This document shows positions 63,258 to 64,000 of a stretch of DNA of 64,000 bases, piece after piece. Numbering within the stretch: the first letter of the stretch is position 1; every line of letters starts with the position of its first letter. The DNA lies in NCBI GenBank assembly GCA_903834765.1, contig CAILKE010000023.1, forward strand, positions 62,001-126,000. Direction: 5' to 3'. The position numbers and the translations under genes are program-made. This DNA is from an uncultured Bacteroidota bacterium. Its GTDB lineage: Bacteria > Bacteroidota > Bacteroidia > B-17B0 > Aurantibacillaceae. The notes beneath the pieces are model-generated. The model made no database searches and was not told the DNA's origin. It worked only from the letters and a program-made list of their open reading frames with translations.

Positions 63258-64000
63258 CTAGAATTTCGAACGTAATCTCGATTTACCACGCTTAGGTGGA
63301 AAAAATCTACCAACGGTAATTTGAAATGATAAATAAGAATCTTTTTGTTTGTCTCCACGTTGAGCTCCTAGGCCTGAACCATCAGGAGCTGTTGCGTTTG
63401 GTATATCTCCCAAACTAGGGTCAGCCATTTGCACTGACTGAGAGCCGTATGCAGCACCGAGAGCAGCTTTATCATAATATACGGTACTTACATCATCGAT
63501 ATAATCTGTAAATGTTTTACGATAGTTAAATTCTACACCAACACACCACAATTTACTTAAAATCATTCGGTAAGCAACACCCATGGGTATGGATACAGCA
63601 AAATTACTATATTGCTTAGGACCACCTGGTAATCCTTGACCCTCAGTATGCAAAGGTCGAAGAGCTATATAATCACCAGCAGAGTTTAATCCTTTAGGAT
63701 TATAATAAAACACCCCAATTCCTATAAATCCTATAAACTCCCATGAACGAGTTTTACGCCTATTACTCATTGTCCGTTTTATTCCATAACGGTGACCAAT
63801 TTTGTTTGAAAATAAAGATAATTCTGCACGCGTAGCTAATTCAAAAATATTTGATTTAAAGTTTAAATTTCTATTGTGCCTATAAATTTCATCAGTTAAC
63901 TTATCATCTCCAGAAACCAATAAATAATTGAAGCTACTATGCCAATTAAAATTTTTAGCAAATTTATATCGATATGCTATGGATATTGATGGTTTAGTTA
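63258..64000 (-). CDS. Outer-membrane beta-barrel protein (partial, N-terminus beyond right edge)
   Basis: The frame is open from the stop side at 63258 to the window edge; at least 247 residues are visible and the start lies outside. A TTG at 63920 is in frame but is only an internal Leu. The sequence is an alternating-strand barrel (ISIAYRYKFAKNFNWHSSFN, SWEFIGFIGIGVFYYNPKG, VSIPMGVAYRMILSKLWCVG, YLSFQITVGRFFPPK) with a basic, Arg/Lys-rich C-terminus (KRGKSRLRSKF). This pattern fits the porin-like barrel families of Bacteroidota such as DUF6089-type proteins; the family is not certain. Confidence 0.75.
   Translation of the reverse strand, partial: TKPSISIAYRYKFAKNFNWHSSFNYLLVSGDDKLTDEIYRHNRNLNFKSNIFELATRAELSLFSNKIGHRYGIKRTMSNRRKTRSWEFIGFIGIGVFYYNPKGLNSAGDYIALRPLHTEGQGLPGGPKQYSNFAVSIPMGVAYRMILSKLWCVGVEFNYRKTFTDYIDDVSTVYYDKAALGAAYGSQSVQMADPSLGDIPNATAPDGSGLGAQRGDKQKDSYLSFQITVGRFFPPKRGKSRLRSKF

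Overview
The window looks like chromosomal DNA of a member of the Bacteroidota. It is AT-rich and densely coded on both strands. It carries hallmarks of that phylum: type IX secretion C-terminal sorting domains of type A (36 kb, 44 kb, 52 kb) and type B (18 kb), a PorP/SprF-family protein, a TonB-dependent receptor with a carboxypeptidase-like N-terminal domain, three DUF1573 proteins, and several promoters of the form TTG-N~19-TAnnTTTG. TTG start codons are common. No rRNA, tRNA, CRISPR array, prophage or insertion sequence was recognised.

Layout. 1-2.4 kb: a two-gene signalling unit, a receiver-PP2C phosphatase (cut by the left edge) overlapping a degenerate histidine-kinase-like protein. 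2.6-8.5 kb: a glycosyltransferase, a small secreted protein, an MsbA-like ABC exporter and a CAP/OmpA-like envelope protein. 8.6-12.5 kb: biotin carboxylase (accC), a 307-base gene-free stretch holding an inverted-repeat element, and a MutS2 protein without the Smr domain. 12.7-18.2 kb: a 1816-residue glycine-rich, type-B-sorted surface protein. 18.2-27 kb: housekeeping genes gcvP, upp, valS and tsaE, plus a DUF1573 triplet. 27-36.9 kb: envelope genes (outer-membrane barrel, SPOR protein, PorP/SprF, Ppx/GppA phosphatase, cation/proton antiporter, TonB receptor, type-A-sorted protein). 37-42 kb: a barrel protein and a 1047-residue TPR protein, divergent from ftsE, which is followed by a pabB-like gene. 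44-46.5 kb: a subtilisin-like protease overlapping a lipoprotein gene. 46.7-52.7 kb: the most accessory-looking part, with a response-regulator gene broken by one stop codon, an XRE regulator, and a tight four-gene run encoding a fibre-like protein, two lipoproteins and a type-A-sorted secreted protein. 52.8-64 kb: metB, a GT-C membrane glycosyltransferase, a VWA protein, a double-domain M16 peptidase, two tandem paralogous TPR proteins and an outer-membrane protein cut by the right edge.

Most genes serve the cell envelope, secretion and surface display, mixed with single housekeeping genes. The observations most worth following are a dispersed 25-bp repeat lying in frame inside valS, a strong intrinsic terminator lying inside the start of the third DUF1573 gene, the four-gene surface/secretion cluster beside an XRE regulator, and the pseudokinase-like partner of the PP2C phosphatase. 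Nothing here can be proven to be a new system from sequence alone. The 47.7-52.7 kb cluster is the best candidate for an uncharacterised one.
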